From an uncultured Microbacteriaceae bacterium (GTDB lineage Bacteria; Actinomycetota; Actinomycetes; Actinomycetales; Microbacteriaceae), in contig CANKXX010000003.1 in NCBI GenBank assembly GCA_947487835.1, positions 496,001 through 560,000 on the forward strand: 64,000 nucleotides of DNA. Reading direction: 5' to 3'. The position numbers and the translations under genes were made by a program. Positions 11,447 to 21,433 of the stretch are shown one piece after another; within the stretch, counting starts at the first letter, position 1; the number at the start of each line of letters is the position of its first letter. The notes beneath the pieces are model-generated. The model was not told where the DNA came from and searched no databases. It saw only the letters and a list, made by a program, of their open reading frames with translations.

Positions 11447-13254
11447 GACCCGGCAGCGGGGTCACCTTCGGTGGTCGGTACGAGCTCGGCAATCGCATCG
11501 CCATCGGCGGCATGGGCGAGGTCTGGGAGGCCGTCGACCGTGTCATCGGACGCACGGTGGCCATCAAGATCCTCAAGGACGAGTACCTGGGCGACCCCGG
11601 CTTCCTGGAGCGGTTCCGCGCCGAGGCGCGCCACGCCGCCCTGGTGAACCACGAGGGCATCGCGAACGTCTTCGACTACGGCGAGGAGGAGGGCAGCGCC
11701 TTCCTCGTGATGGAGCTCGTTCCCGGCGAGGCCCTCTCCACCATTCTCGAGCGCGAGCGCGTGCTGTCCACCGACAAGGTGCTGGACATCATCGCGCAGA
11801 CGGCGTCCGCCCTGCAGGCGGCCCATGCGGCCGGACTCGTGCACCGCGACATCAAGCCCGGGAACCTGCTGATCACGCCGGACGGCCGGGTGAAGATCAC
11901 CGACTTCGGCATCGCCCGCATCGCCGACCAGGTGCCGCTGACCGCGACCGGCCAGGTGATGGGTACGGTGCAGTACCTCTCGCCCGAGCAGGCGAGCGGG
12001 CACCCCGCGTCGCCCTCCACCGACATCTACTCGCTCGGCATCGTCGCGTACGAGTGCCTGGCCGGCCGGCGCCCCTTCACCGGCGAGTCGCAGGTCGCCA
12101 TCGCCATGGCGCAGATCAACGAGCAGCCGCCGGACCTGCCGGTGACCGTGCCGGACCCGGTGCGCAGGCTCGTGCTGTCCTGCATCGCGAAGAAGCCGGC
12201 CGACCGGCCCGCCTCCGCCGCCCACCTCTCCCGGGCCGCGCAGGCCCTGCGCCGCGGGGACGTGGCCGCGGCGGCCGCCTCGGTGCCCGCCGTGCTGGCC
12301 GCAGCCGCATCGACCGCCGCCACGACCGTCCTGCCCCCGACGTCGGCCTACGGGGCGACCCAGGCCACCACGATCCTGCCGAGCAGCGCCGCCGTGCCGA
12401 CGCCGCCCACCGCGACGGCGGTCGCGCCGGTGCAGCCGGAGCGCCGTAACCGGTACATGTGGCTGATCGTCACGCTGATCGTGCTCGCGGTCGGCGCCAT
12501 CGTGGTCGGCGTGCTCGCTCTGCTCTCGAACCAGGACGAGGATCCCGTCGCCTCGCCGAGCCCGTCGGTCAGTGCGTCGACCGAGCCGAGCACGACGCCG
12601 AGCACGACGCCCACGCCGGACCCCACCCCGACGAGCAACACCGTGCCCATCGACCTCGCGGACTACCAGGGCCGGAACGGCGAGGAGGTCGCCGGCGAGC
12701 TCGAGGCGCTCGGGGTCGTGCCCCGCATCGAGAACGGCAACGCGGCGACCGCCGACGACGAGGAGGGTCTGGTCTACCAGATCAACCCGCGGGGCAACGT
12801 GCAGAAGGGCACCACCGTGGTCGTGACGGTCTTCGGGCCGGTCACGCAGCCGACGCCGCCCCCCACCGCTCCCACCGCGTCCGAGACCACCATCTCCGAG
12901 GGCGACGACGTCGACATCAGCTGGCCCGCCTACAGCTGCCCGCCCGGAACCACCGTCGCCGGCTACGCGGTCGCGGTCGACCCGGCGGACGGCGTGACCT
13001 TCGACCCGCAGAATCCGACGCCCGCGAACGTGACGTCGCTCACCGTCGTCGGGCTTCCCGCCGGCGAGTCCCGGATCTCCTACCAGGCCCTCTGCGGTGA
13101 GAACGAGTCCGGCTACTCCCCCACCGTCACCATCACCGTCGAGCCCGACGAGGAGCCCACCGAGGGCGAGAACGAGGGCGCGGGCGGCGAGTCCGGCGAG
13201 GGCAACGGCGAGGAGAACGGGAACGGGAACGGCGAGGGAAACGGCAACGGCTGA
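11443..13254 (+). CDS. pknA: Ser/Thr protein kinase PknA-like with PASTA and FN3-like domains
   Basis: The 603-residue receptor kinase has a catalytic domain (about 10-270) with the Gly loop IAIGGMGEVWEA, catalytic VHRDIKPGN and DFG, a Thr/Pro/Ala-rich juxtamembrane part and a membrane segment near 339-360. Outside are a Ser/Thr/Pro linker, one PASTA domain (about 400-466) and a fibronectin type III-like domain (about 468-565) with a Gly/Glu/Asn-rich end. Mycobacterial PknA lacks such extracellular domains, so this version is elaborated. PASTA domains bind peptidoglycan fragments. The ATG overlaps the pbpA stop. The name follows gene order; functional equivalence to PknA is inferred. Confidence 0.88.
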   Translation: MRPGSGVTFGGRYELGNRIAIGGMGEVWEAVDRVIGRTVAIKILKDEYLGDPGFLERFRAEARHAALVNHEGIANVFDYGEEEGSAFLVMELVPGEALSTILERERVLSTDKVLDIIAQTASALQAAHAAGLVHRDIKPGNLLITPDGRVKITDFGIARIADQVPLTATGQVMGTVQYLSPEQASGHPASPSTDIYSLGIVAYECLAGRRPFTGESQVAIAMAQINEQPPDLPVTVPDPVRRLVLSCIAKKPADRPASAAHLSRAAQALRRGDVAAAAASVPAVLAAAASTAATTVLPPTSAYGATQATTILPSSAAVPTPPTATAVAPVQPERRNRYMWLIVTLIVLAVGAIVVGVLALLSNQDEDPVASPSPSVSASTEPSTTPSTTPTPDPTPTSNTVPIDLADYQGRNGEEVAGELEALGVVPRIENGNAATADDEEGLVYQINPRGNVQKGTTVVVTVFGPVTQPTPPPTAPTASETTISEGDDVDISWPAYSCPPGTTVAGYAVAVDPADGVTFDPQNPTPANVTSLTVVGLPAGESRISYQALCGENESGYSPTVTITVEPDEEPTEGENEGAGGESGEGNGEENGNGNGEGNGNG

Positions 13255-13316
13255 CGCCTTCCTCAGGTTCGCCCGGGTTACACTGGCCCGAGGCTAGGGC
13301 GGACTGGGAGTAGTTA

Positions 13317-15119
<1,803 letters not shown>

Positions 15120-15164
15120 CCCTTTCCGCTCCCTTCCTACAGTCCCTCTCCCCGATCCCTCTCG

Positions 15165-15304
15165 ACGGTCCCTGAGCCCGTCGAGAGGGACGCAACTCGA
15201 CCTGCGCGAGGCGCCTTTCCACGGTCCCCGAGCCTGTCGAAGGGACGCACTGAATCGCCGGGCGGCATTTCCCCACCACGGTCCCTGAGCCTGTTGAAGG
15301 GACA
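15165..15304. repeat. Three copies of a GGTCCCTGAGCCTGTCGAAGGGAC repeat
   Basis: Copies at about 15165-15191, 15221-15248 and 15279-15304 share the form GGTCCCTGAG-CCTGTCGA-AGGGAC with one to three changes each. The ends GTCCCT and AGGGAC are complementary, so each copy can form a small hairpin. The cluster fills most of the 268-bp gap after pknB. The same element recurs at 16.8, 21.3 and 42.6 kb. Confidence 0.85.
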
Positions 15305-15387
15305 GGACTGACCCCCCAACGGTATTTCCCCACATTCTCCACAGGAGCGGCAGGGACGGTGTCGGTGGTCCGGTTTTTCCTGGATGC

Positions 15388-16764
15388 ATGACCGAACGGA
15401 CCGCCCCACCGGACCCGAACCCGCCCGACACTCCGCCACCGCTCGCGGCAGCGACAGCGGACACCTTCGCCGCGATGATCGACGCCGTCACGGCCGCGGA
15501 GCGCATCGCCCGCTTCGCCCACGCCCTCCGTGCTGAGGCCATCGATCGAGCCCGCCTCTGGACCGAGAGCACGGACCTCTCCGTCTCCACCACGGGCGGC
15601 CCGCGCTGGTCCCGCGAGGTGGCGGGCCACCGCGTCCTGGTGACCGAGCTCGCGTGCGCGCTACGGATCTCCGAGCGGGCCGCAGAAAACCTCGTCGGCG
15701 AGAGCCGGGCGCTCGTGCATGACCTTCCCGCCACCCAGGACGCCCTCCGGAGCGGCCGGATCGGCTACCGCCACGCGCAGGTCCTGATCGACCACACAGC
15801 CACATTTCCGCCTGCCGGTGTGGCGGCGGTGGAGGAGGCGGTGCTGCCGAAGGCCGAGTCCCTGACGGTCCCGAAGCTCGACCGGGCTGCCCGCGACTTG
15901 CGCGAGCGTCTGCACCCGGAGTCGATCGAGGAGCGGCACACCAGGTCGGTCGCTGACCGGCGCATCGAGACGTGCCCCGCGAGGGACGGCATGGCGTGGC
16001 TGAGCGCGTTCCTCCCCGCACCCGAGGTCCTGGGCGTCGAGAACCGCCTGCGCGACATCGCTGAGCAGCTCACGGGCGAACCTGGGGAGGAGAGGACGCG
16101 CACTCAGCTCATGGCGGACGCGTTCACGGACCTCCTGCTGGACGGCACCACGATCGTCTCAGCAGACGGAGACTCCGTGGAGGAGAGGTGCACCCGGCGC
16201 ATCGACGCGCCGATCGGCACCGGCATCCGCCCGCGAGTCCTCGTGACGGTCCCAGTTCTCACCCTCCTCGGCCGATCCGAGGAGCCGGGAAGGCTCGAGG
16301 GCTACGGACCGATCGACGCGGACACCGCCCGGCGCATCGCGGCACGGGCGCGGAGCTTCACCCGCATCCTCACCCACCCGGAGACCGGAGCGGTGCTCTC
16401 AGTCGGCCGCGACCGGTACGCGGTGCCGAAGGACCTGCGTACGTGGCTCCGGGTGCGCGACGAGACGTGCCGGTTCCCCGGCTGCAACCGCAACGCGGGC
16501 CGGGCGGATGTGGATCACGTCACCGACTGGCAGTACGGGGGCGGCACCGACTACGGGAATCTGGTTCACCTGTGCCGCTCGCACCACCGGGTCAAGCACC
16601 ACACGGCGTGGTCGTCCACCTCCGCCGGAGGCGGGAGGGTGCGCTGGCTGGCGCCGAGCGGTCACGAGTACGAGACGGCACCGGCGACGCACATCCGGCC
16701 ACCGGAGCGAGAGACCCGGATGCACGGGCGGACCTCTGCCAGCGCAGAGGAGCCGCCGTTCTAG
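15388..16764 (+). CDS. DUF222/13E12-repeat HNH endonuclease protein
   Basis: The 458-residue protein has an N-terminal DUF222 domain and a C-terminal HNH nuclease domain with CRFPGCNRNAGRADVDHVTD and LCRSHHRVKHH. Such proteins are present in many copies in actinobacterial genomes and their function is not established; the HNH motif suggests DNA cutting. It splits the conserved neighbourhood between pknB and the amidotransferase gene and is flanked on both sides by copies of the dispersed repeat, which fits an inserted or mobile unit. No terminal repeats or target duplication could be made out by eye. Confidence 0.9.
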   Translation: MTERTAPPDPNPPDTPPPLAAATADTFAAMIDAVTAAERIARFAHALRAEAIDRARLWTESTDLSVSTTGGPRWSREVAGHRVLVTELACALRISERAAENLVGESRALVHDLPATQDALRSGRIGYRHAQVLIDHTATFPPAGVAAVEEAVLPKAESLTVPKLDRAARDLRERLHPESIEERHTRSVADRRIETCPARDGMAWLSAFLPAPEVLGVENRLRDIAEQLTGEPGEERTRTQLMADAFTDLLLDGTTIVSADGDSVEERCTRRIDAPIGTGIRPRVLVTVPVLTLLGRSEEPGRLEGYGPIDADTARRIAARARSFTRILTHPETGAVLSVGRDRYAVPKDLRTWLRVRDETCRFPGCNRNAGRADVDHVTDWQYGGGTDYGNLVHLCRSHHRVKHHTAWSSTSAGGGRVRWLAPSGHEYETAPATHIRPPERETRMHGRTSASAEEPPF

Positions 16765-16793
16765 AGGCGGGCATTACGCGAGGAACGTCACGT

Positions 16794-16877
16794 CGCTTCG
16801 ACAAGCTCAGCGACCGTGAGGTCACCTCGCGCGAAGGAGGGCGCGAAACTACGGTCCCTGAGCCTGTCGAAGGGACG
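16794..16877. repeat. Two dispersed-repeat copies after the HNH gene
   Basis: An inverted, diverged copy (GCTTCGACAAGCTCAGCGACC, in part at 16795-16816) and a direct copy (ACGGTCCCTGAG...AGGGACG, 16851-16877) lie between the HNH gene and the convergent amidotransferase gene. Confidence 0.8.
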
Positions 16878-16923
16878 TAATCCGGCAGCACCGCGCGAGC
16901 CGGGCAACACCAGCGGGATCAGG

Positions 16924-17562
16924 TCAGGTCAGCTTCACCAGCGGGGAGAGGTCCTTCGCCGTCTCCTTCGCGCCCGTCAGGCCGGCGGACTCCAGCCAGT
17001 TGCCGAGCATCCGGTAGCCACCCTCGGTGAGGACCGACTCGGGGTGGAACTGCACGCCGTAAATCGGTGCCGCAATGTGGCGGACGCCCATGATCACGCC
17101 GCCGCCCGTGCGGGAGGTCACGATGAGGTCGCGCGGCACCGTGTCCTCGACGATCGCGAGCGAGTGGTAGCGCGTCGCCACGAAGGGCTGCGGCACGCCG
17201 TCGTAGAAGGGGCTGCCGTCGTGGTCGATGACGGAGGTCTTGCCGTGCATCAGCTCCTCGGCGACGGTGACCGTCGCACCGAGCGCCTCCGCGATGGCCT
17301 GGTGACCCAGGCACACGCCGAGCAGCGGCTTGTCGGCTGCGAGGGCGGCCTGCACGAGCGGGATGGACACCCCAGCGTCGGCGGGCTTGCCCGGTCCGGG
17401 CGACACGAGCACCGCGTCGTACTCCGCGATGCGCTCGGCGACCGACTCGGCGGGGAAGGAATCGTTCCGCACGACCTCGGTCTCCGCGCCGAGCTGGAGA
17501 AGGTAGCCGTTCAGCGTGTAGACGAAGCTGTCGTAGTTGTCGACGACGAGTACGGAGGTCAC
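16924..17562 (-). CDS. Class I glutamine amidotransferase, TrpG/PabA type
   Basis: The 212-residue protein is a stand-alone anthranilate/aminodeoxychorismate synthase glutaminase subunit. It opens SVLVVDNYDSFVYTLNGYL and has the nucleophile in GVCLGHQAI and the His-Glu pair in VQFHPESVLTEGG. It supplies ammonia to a chorismate-using partner that is not in the window, so TrpG and PabA cannot be separated. The same gene sits next to pknB in mycobacteria (annotated trpG there). The GTG start overlaps the stop of the 52-residue membrane protein gene (GTGTGA), which supports the start over longer open reading. Confidence 0.92.
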   Translation of the reverse strand: MTSVLVVDNYDSFVYTLNGYLLQLGAETEVVRNDSFPAESVAERIAEYDAVLVSPGPGKPADAGVSIPLVQAALAADKPLLGVCLGHQAIAEALGATVTVAEELMHGKTSVIDHDGSPFYDGVPQPFVATRYHSLAIVEDTVPRDLIVTSRTGGGVIMGVRHIAAPIYGVQFHPESVLTEGGYRMLGNWLESAGLTGAKETAKDLSPLVKLT

Positions 17563-17717
17563 ACCTGCACCGTCACTTCCTGATTGTTGACGAGGGAGTC
17601 GACCCAGGGAAACACCCAGGTGACGAGAGAGAAGAGTATCCCGGCAACCAGGACGATCACCAAGAGGACCCGGAACCACACGGGCCCGGGGAGGACCCGC
17701 CACAGCGCTGCGTACAT
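17559..17717 (-). CDS. Small single-pass membrane protein (52 aa)
   Basis: An ATG-initiated frame of 52 codons encodes MYAALWRVLPGPVWF, a hydrophobic core FRVLLVIVLVAGILFSLVTW and a short polar tail VDSLVNNQEVTVQV. It lies in a tight minus-strand string: 7 bases after the sortase gene and overlapping the amidotransferase start by four bases. Codon usage and position argue that it is real, and small membrane proteins are often seen at this place in actinobacterial genomes. Function is unknown; a link to the sortase or to crgA-type division proteins is only a guess. Confidence 0.8.
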   Translation of the reverse strand: MYAALWRVLPGPVWFRVLLVIVLVAGILFSLVTWVFPWVDSLVNNQEVTVQV

Positions 17718-17724
17718 CGTGCTC

Positions 17725-18477
17725 CTACCCGTTCCCCAGTGCGGCGGACACCTCGGCGGGCGGCCCGGCCGACCGCGGCCGCCACGAGTCGAAGACGCCG
17801 TAGGCGATGATCCGCTCCGCGTCCGAGAACTGGGGATTGCAGCTGGTGAGGGTGATCACCCGGTCCGCCGGCTGCCCGTCCGCGACCGCGGGCACCGCGT
17901 TCAGCACCTCGACGCCGGACGGCGGCACGTAGTCGAGGGTGCGGAATCGGTAGGTGTACCAGCCGTCGGCCGTCTCCACGATGATGGGGTCGCCGATGCG
18001 GAGCTCCGCGATGCGGTTGAACGGCGCCCCGTGCGTCGTCCGGTGCGCGGCGACCGCGAAGTTGCCCACCTCGCCCGGCATCTGCGTGCCCGGGTAGTGG
18101 CCCACCCCGATCGTGTTGAGCACGGCCCGCGTTCCCACCCCCTCGGCGACGGGACGAACGTAGTCGGCGCCGAAGCGGGGCACGTACAGGTTCGCGAACT
18201 GCTCGCGGTCGGCGGGCACGGCGGACACCACCGGGTCACCGAACGATGCGGGATCGACCTCGACCGGTGCCTCGACCTCCGGCCCCCACTGCTCGCGCAG
18301 CTCGAGGGCCTCCGACTGCTGCTGCCCGCCCACCACCAGATCGTTGAACCAGAGCTGCCAGCCGAGGAAGAGGAAGACCAGCACCCCCGCGGTGATGAGG
18401 AGCTCGCCGAGGACACCGATCACGCTGATGCGTGGTCGAGGCCGGGCCGAGCGAACGCGGCGTGCTGTGCGGGTCAC
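17725..18477 (-). CDS. Class E sortase
   Basis: The 250-residue protein has an N-terminal membrane anchor (VIGVLGELLITAGVLVFLFL) and a sortase domain with the catalytic His in AVAAHRTTHG, Cys in TLTSCNPQ and Arg in SDAERIIAYG. Class E sortases attach surface proteins to the actinobacterial cell wall. The GTG start is preceded by TAAACT with only six intervening bases, so the mRNA is probably leaderless. The gene belongs to the conserved crgA-sortase-amidotransferase neighbourhood. Confidence 0.93.
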   Translation of the reverse strand: MTRTARRVRSARPRPRISVIGVLGELLITAGVLVFLFLGWQLWFNDLVVGGQQQSEALELREQWGPEVEAPVEVDPASFGDPVVSAVPADREQFANLYVPRFGADYVRPVAEGVGTRAVLNTIGVGHYPGTQMPGEVGNFAVAAHRTTHGAPFNRIAELRIGDPIIVETADGWYTYRFRTLDYVPPSGVEVLNAVPAVADGQPADRVITLTSCNPQFSDAERIIAYGVFDSWRPRSAGPPAEVSAALGNG

Positions 18478-18483
18478 CCTCAG

Positions 18484-18489
18484 AGTTTA
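18484..18489 (-). promoter_or_regulatory. -10 element of sortase gene, leaderless
   Basis: TAAACT on the minus strand fits TAnnnT and ends six bases before the GTG at 18477, so transcription probably starts at the start codon. Confidence 0.5.
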
Positions 18490-18569
18490 AGCGGCGGCGG
18501 CGTCCCCGGGTTTCCGGTGCGCCGGGCACCGCTGCCCGCTCCGCCAGTAGGGGGAAAGGCGCCACCCGC

Positions 18570-18575
18570 TAGAAT
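18570..18575 (+). promoter_or_regulatory. -10 element of crgA, leaderless
   Basis: TAGAAT ends seven bases before the crgA ATG at 18583; no clear -35 is present. Confidence 0.5.
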
Positions 18576-18582
18576 GCGGGGC

Positions 18583-18822
18583 ATGGCACGAGACAAGACG
18601 CGAACCCAGCCGGAACGCCCGGAGCCCGCTCCCGGCGAGAACCTGCCGAACCCGGTGTGGTTCAAGCCGGTGATGTTCGGCTTCATGCTGCTCGGCCTGG
18701 CCTGGATCATCGTGTACTACGTGAGCGGCGGCTACCCCGTGCCCGCGCTCGGCACCGGTAACATCCTCGTCGGCTTCGGGATCGCCTTCATCGGCTTCCT
18801 GATGACCACCCGCTGGCGTTAG
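18583..18822 (+). CDS. crgA: Cell division protein CrgA
   Basis: The 79-residue protein has a basic N-terminus followed by two membrane segments (VMFGFMLLGLAWIIVYYVSG and ILVGFGIAFIGFLMTTRWR), the exact plan of actinobacterial CrgA (WhiP). CrgA is a septal membrane protein that interacts with FtsZ, FtsI and other divisome proteins. The WF-P-V-MF-F motif pattern and the terminal RWR fit the family. It is transcribed divergently from the sortase gene. A much longer open frame in the same phase extends upstream but is noise. Confidence 0.95.
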   Translation: MARDKTRTQPERPEPAPGENLPNPVWFKPVMFGFMLLGLAWIIVYYVSGGYPVPALGTGNILVGFGIAFIGFLMTTRWR

Positions 18823-19061
18823 CGAGCCCTTCTCCACCCCGTCTCCGCGCTTCCGCGATGCTGGAGACGCGCGGGCCTGACCGGCACATTCGTTGTGCAC
18901 AGGGGGACAATTACACGCGTGTAACTATCCCCACTGTGGAGACAGCTGTGGATAACTCCCCCGGGTCCGGTGGAAAACTCGCCGGGCGCGCCGAACAGGC
19001 ACATCGTGGTTCGATGTGACCGACCGTTCGTTCCCTGCCGGGGGCGGCGCTGCCTGGCGTG
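18823..19061. other. Convergent intergenic region with DnaA-box-like motifs and a palindrome
   Basis: Between the crgA and rhomboid stop codons are TTGTGCACA (18893-18901), the perfect 14-bp palindrome TTACACGCGTGTAA (18911-18924), and TGTGGATAA (18947-18955), which is a perfect DnaA box on the minus strand. A TGTGGAGAC variant lies just before it at about 18935. No gene is supported here. Confidence 0.6.
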
Positions 19062-19928
19062 CTAGGCGAGCAGAACCGGCGCCACGGCGGTGCCGAGACC
19101 CAGCAGGATGACGCCGAGGCCCACGAGGGCGGCGATCTGCTGACCGCGCTTCCGCTCGGCACGCGTCTGCACGAGCACGGCCGCCACGAGCGCGCCGACC
19201 GCGAGACCGCCCAGGTGCGCCTGCCAGGAGATGTTCGGCAGGAAGAAGCCGCTCGCCAGGTTCAGCACGATGATGATGAGCAGGGAGCGCACGTTGCCGC
19301 CGAGCTGCCGCCCGAAGACGAAGAGGGCGCCCATCAGGCCGAAGATCGCGCCGGACGCGCCGACGACCGAGCCGCCCGCCAGCAGGAGCACGGCGATGGA
19401 TCCGCCGATGCCGCTCAGCAGGTAGAGCGCGAGGAAGCGCCACGAGCCCAGCATGGGTTCGAGGATGCGCCCGAAGATGTACAGCGAGAACATGTTGAAC
19501 AGGATGTGCAGCACGCTGCCGGGACTGTGCACGAACACCGCCGTCAGCACACGCCAGGGCTCGTAGAACCCGTCAGCGGGGAGCAGGAAGAGCGGGTTGA
19601 ACGCCAGAGCACCCGTGACGCCGTTGCCGAACCCGCCGGGCACCAGCTGGAGCAGCCAGATCAGCACGGTGATCGCCATGAGCGAGTACGTCACGACGGG
19701 TGCGCCGGACCGGCTCAACCGGGACACCCGGCGGGCGAGCGGCGGGCGCTGGCTCCGCATCTCCTGGCGCTGGGCACGCATGTCGTCGGGGCAGATGACC
19801 CCGACCGCGGCCGGCGTCTGGCACTCAGGGCAGATCGTGCGGCCGCAACGCTGGCAGAGCACGTAGCTCGGCCGATCGGGATGCCGGTAGCAGTATCCGG
19901 GCGCCGGATCCGGCATCCCCGCCGTCAT
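19062..19928 (-). CDS. Rhomboid family intramembrane serine protease
   Basis: The 288-residue protein begins with a zinc-ribbon-like region (CYRHPDRPSYVLCQRCGRTI, then CPEC and a further Cys), followed by six or seven membrane segments. The catalytic Ser is in GASGAIFGLMGA and the catalytic His in AHLGGLAVGA; the HILFNMFSLY helix before them is also typical. Substrates are unknown. The ATG lies directly after the stop of the cyclophilin gene on the same strand, so the two are probably cotranscribed; a second ATG four codons in is a possible start. Confidence 0.94.
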   Translation of the reverse strand: MTAGMPDPAPGYCYRHPDRPSYVLCQRCGRTICPECQTPAAVGVICPDDMRAQRQEMRSQRPPLARRVSRLSRSGAPVVTYSLMAITVLIWLLQLVPGGFGNGVTGALAFNPLFLLPADGFYEPWRVLTAVFVHSPGSVLHILFNMFSLYIFGRILEPMLGSWRFLALYLLSGIGGSIAVLLLAGGSVVGASGAIFGLMGALFVFGRQLGGNVRSLLIIIVLNLASGFFLPNISWQAHLGGLAVGALVAAVLVQTRAERKRGQQIAALVGLGVILLGLGTAVAPVLLA

Positions 19929-20468
19929 CTAGACGGTCTCGACGGAGATGCTCTCGATCACCACGTCGTCCACGGGACGGTCGCGGCGATCGGTCTGCAC
20001 CTCGTTCAGCGCGTCCACGACCTTCTTGGACTCCTCGTCGGCGACCTCGCCGAAGATGGTGTGCTTGCCCTGGAGCCAGGTCGTGGGCGTCGTGGTGATG
20101 AAGAACTGCGACCCGTTGGTGCCGCGGCCGCCCTGGATGCCCGCGTTCGCCATGGCGAGGACGTAGGGCGAGGTGAAGGTGAGCTCGGGGTGGATCTCGT
20201 CGTCGAACTGGTAGCCGGGGCCGCCGACGCCCTGACCGAGGGGGTCGCCACCCTGGATCATGAAGTCCTTGATGATGCGATGGAAGACGACACCGTTGTA
20301 CAGCGGCTCCGTGGACTTCTTGCCGGTGCTCGGGTGGGTCCACTCGATCTCCCCCGTGGCGAGACCGACGAAGTTGCGCACCGTCTTGGGCGCGTGGTTG
20401 CCGTAGAGGTTGACCTTGATGGCGCCGCGGTTGGTGGTGATCGTGGCGACGTGAGTGGTGTTCGACAT
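19929..20468 (-). CDS. Cyclophilin-type peptidyl-prolyl isomerase
   Basis: The 179-residue cytoplasmic protein has the cyclophilin core: GVVFHRIIKDFMIQGGDP, GTNGSQFFITTTPTTWL and HTIFGEV. It catalyses proline cis-trans isomerisation and corresponds by position to mycobacterial ppiA. No signal peptide is present. TAGAAT (20481-20476 on the minus strand) ends seven bases before the ATG, which predicts a leaderless transcript starting at this codon; longer upstream reading in the same frame is rejected. Confidence 0.95.
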   Translation of the reverse strand: MSNTTHVATITTNRGAIKVNLYGNHAPKTVRNFVGLATGEIEWTHPSTGKKSTEPLYNGVVFHRIIKDFMIQGGDPLGQGVGGPGYQFDDEIHPELTFTSPYVLAMANAGIQGGRGTNGSQFFITTTPTTWLQGKHTIFGEVADEESKKVVDALNEVQTDRRDRPVDDVVIESISVETV

Positions 20469-20475
20469 GGGGACG

Positions 20476-20481
20476 ATTCTA
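20476..20481 (-). promoter_or_regulatory. -10 element of cyclophilin gene, leaderless
   Basis: TAGAAT on the minus strand, with seven bases between it and the ATG at 20468. Confidence 0.5.
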
Positions 20482-20613
20482 CAGGCGCGGCGCTGAGCGA
20501 CCGGTGGGCGAGCGGTAAGCAAGGACCGTGGAGATGGGCCTATCCCTCGCATGCTCAGGGGCAGCATGCCAATATGGGAACGGTTGGCCGAACGACTTCG
20601 ATGGAGGTTCCCG

Positions 20614-21264
20614 ATGGGTCTGTCACGAAAGAACAAGCGCGAGCTCAAGAAGCTTCGCGCGCACGCCACCGACGTCTGGCAGGAGCAGCGCGACGTGCTG
20701 GAGCGTGCCAGCGCCGTGCTGCTGGAGGCGACGCACCAGGCCAAGAAGCTGTCGAACCAGCACGTCACGCCCCGCGTGCTCGGCGCCGTCGACGAGCACG
20801 TGCGTCCGACGTACGACAAGAGCCTGCTCGCGGCCCGCGCCGTCAGCGCCGCCGCCAAGGGCAAGCTCGTCGCCGACGTCGTCCCTGTCGCCTCGACGGC
20901 GATCGGCTCGGCCGTCGCCGCACTGGACCTGCTGAAGGACCCGCGCGTCCAGGACACGGTCGCGCGTGCCAAGAAGGCCAGCGTCGCCGCGACGGACGCC
21001 GGACGCAAGCTCGCCGAGAAGTACGTGCCCGGCATCGAGGCGAAGCCGGCACCCCTGCCGGTGAAGTCCGGAATGGGCGCAGGCGGCATCGTGGCGATCA
21101 CCGCCGGTGTCGTCATCGCCGCGGGCGTGGGTTACGCCTTCTGGCAGACCTTCCGCGCGGACGACGACCTGTGGATCGCTGACGAGGCGGTTCCGTCACC
21201 GGCCAAGGGACCGACCGAGACGTCGCCGACCACGGCACCGCCCGCGGACGGCTCCGCGCTGTAG
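20614..21264 (+). CDS. Unknown membrane-anchored protein
   Basis: The 216-residue protein has a very basic start (MGLSRKNKRELKKLRAHATD), a long predicted helical region rich in Ala, Lys and Glu, and one membrane segment near 165-187 (GGIVAITAGVVIAAGVGYAF). A short tail with ADDDLWIADE and then Pro/Thr/Ser follows. I do not recognise a named family. The DDDLWIADE patch just after the membrane is a likely conserved motif, as similar tails occur in actinobacterial proteins at this locus. The ATG at 20614 has GGAGG at proper spacing; the frame extends 21 codons further up without a ribosome-binding site. It is divergent from the cyclophilin gene. Confidence 0.8.
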   Translation: MGLSRKNKRELKKLRAHATDVWQEQRDVLERASAVLLEATHQAKKLSNQHVTPRVLGAVDEHVRPTYDKSLLAARAVSAAAKGKLVADVVPVASTAIGSAVAALDLLKDPRVQDTVARAKKASVAATDAGRKLAEKYVPGIEAKPAPLPVKSGMGAGGIVAITAGVVIAAGVGYAFWQTFRADDDLWIADEAVPSPAKGPTETSPTTAPPADGSAL

Positions 21265-21318
21265 CACTCTCGACCACGATGGGGTCGGCTCGCCCGCACG
21301 GGCAGCCGGCCCCTTCGT

Positions 21319-21423
21319 CGTTCCCGAGCCTGTCGACGACGGTCCCTGAGCCTGTCGAAGGCACGCACCCGAACTCCTCACGAGAACGCCGCCCCACACG
21401 GTCCCTGAGCCTGTCGAAGGGAT
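21319..21423. repeat. Three dispersed-repeat copies
   Basis: Copies at about 21319-21340 (short, CCCGAGCCTGTCGACGAC), 21338-21363 and 21399-21423 (GGTCCCTGAGCCTGTCGAAG forms). They fill the gap between two convergent genes. Confidence 0.8.
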
Positions 21424-21433
21424 GCGCCCCTTC

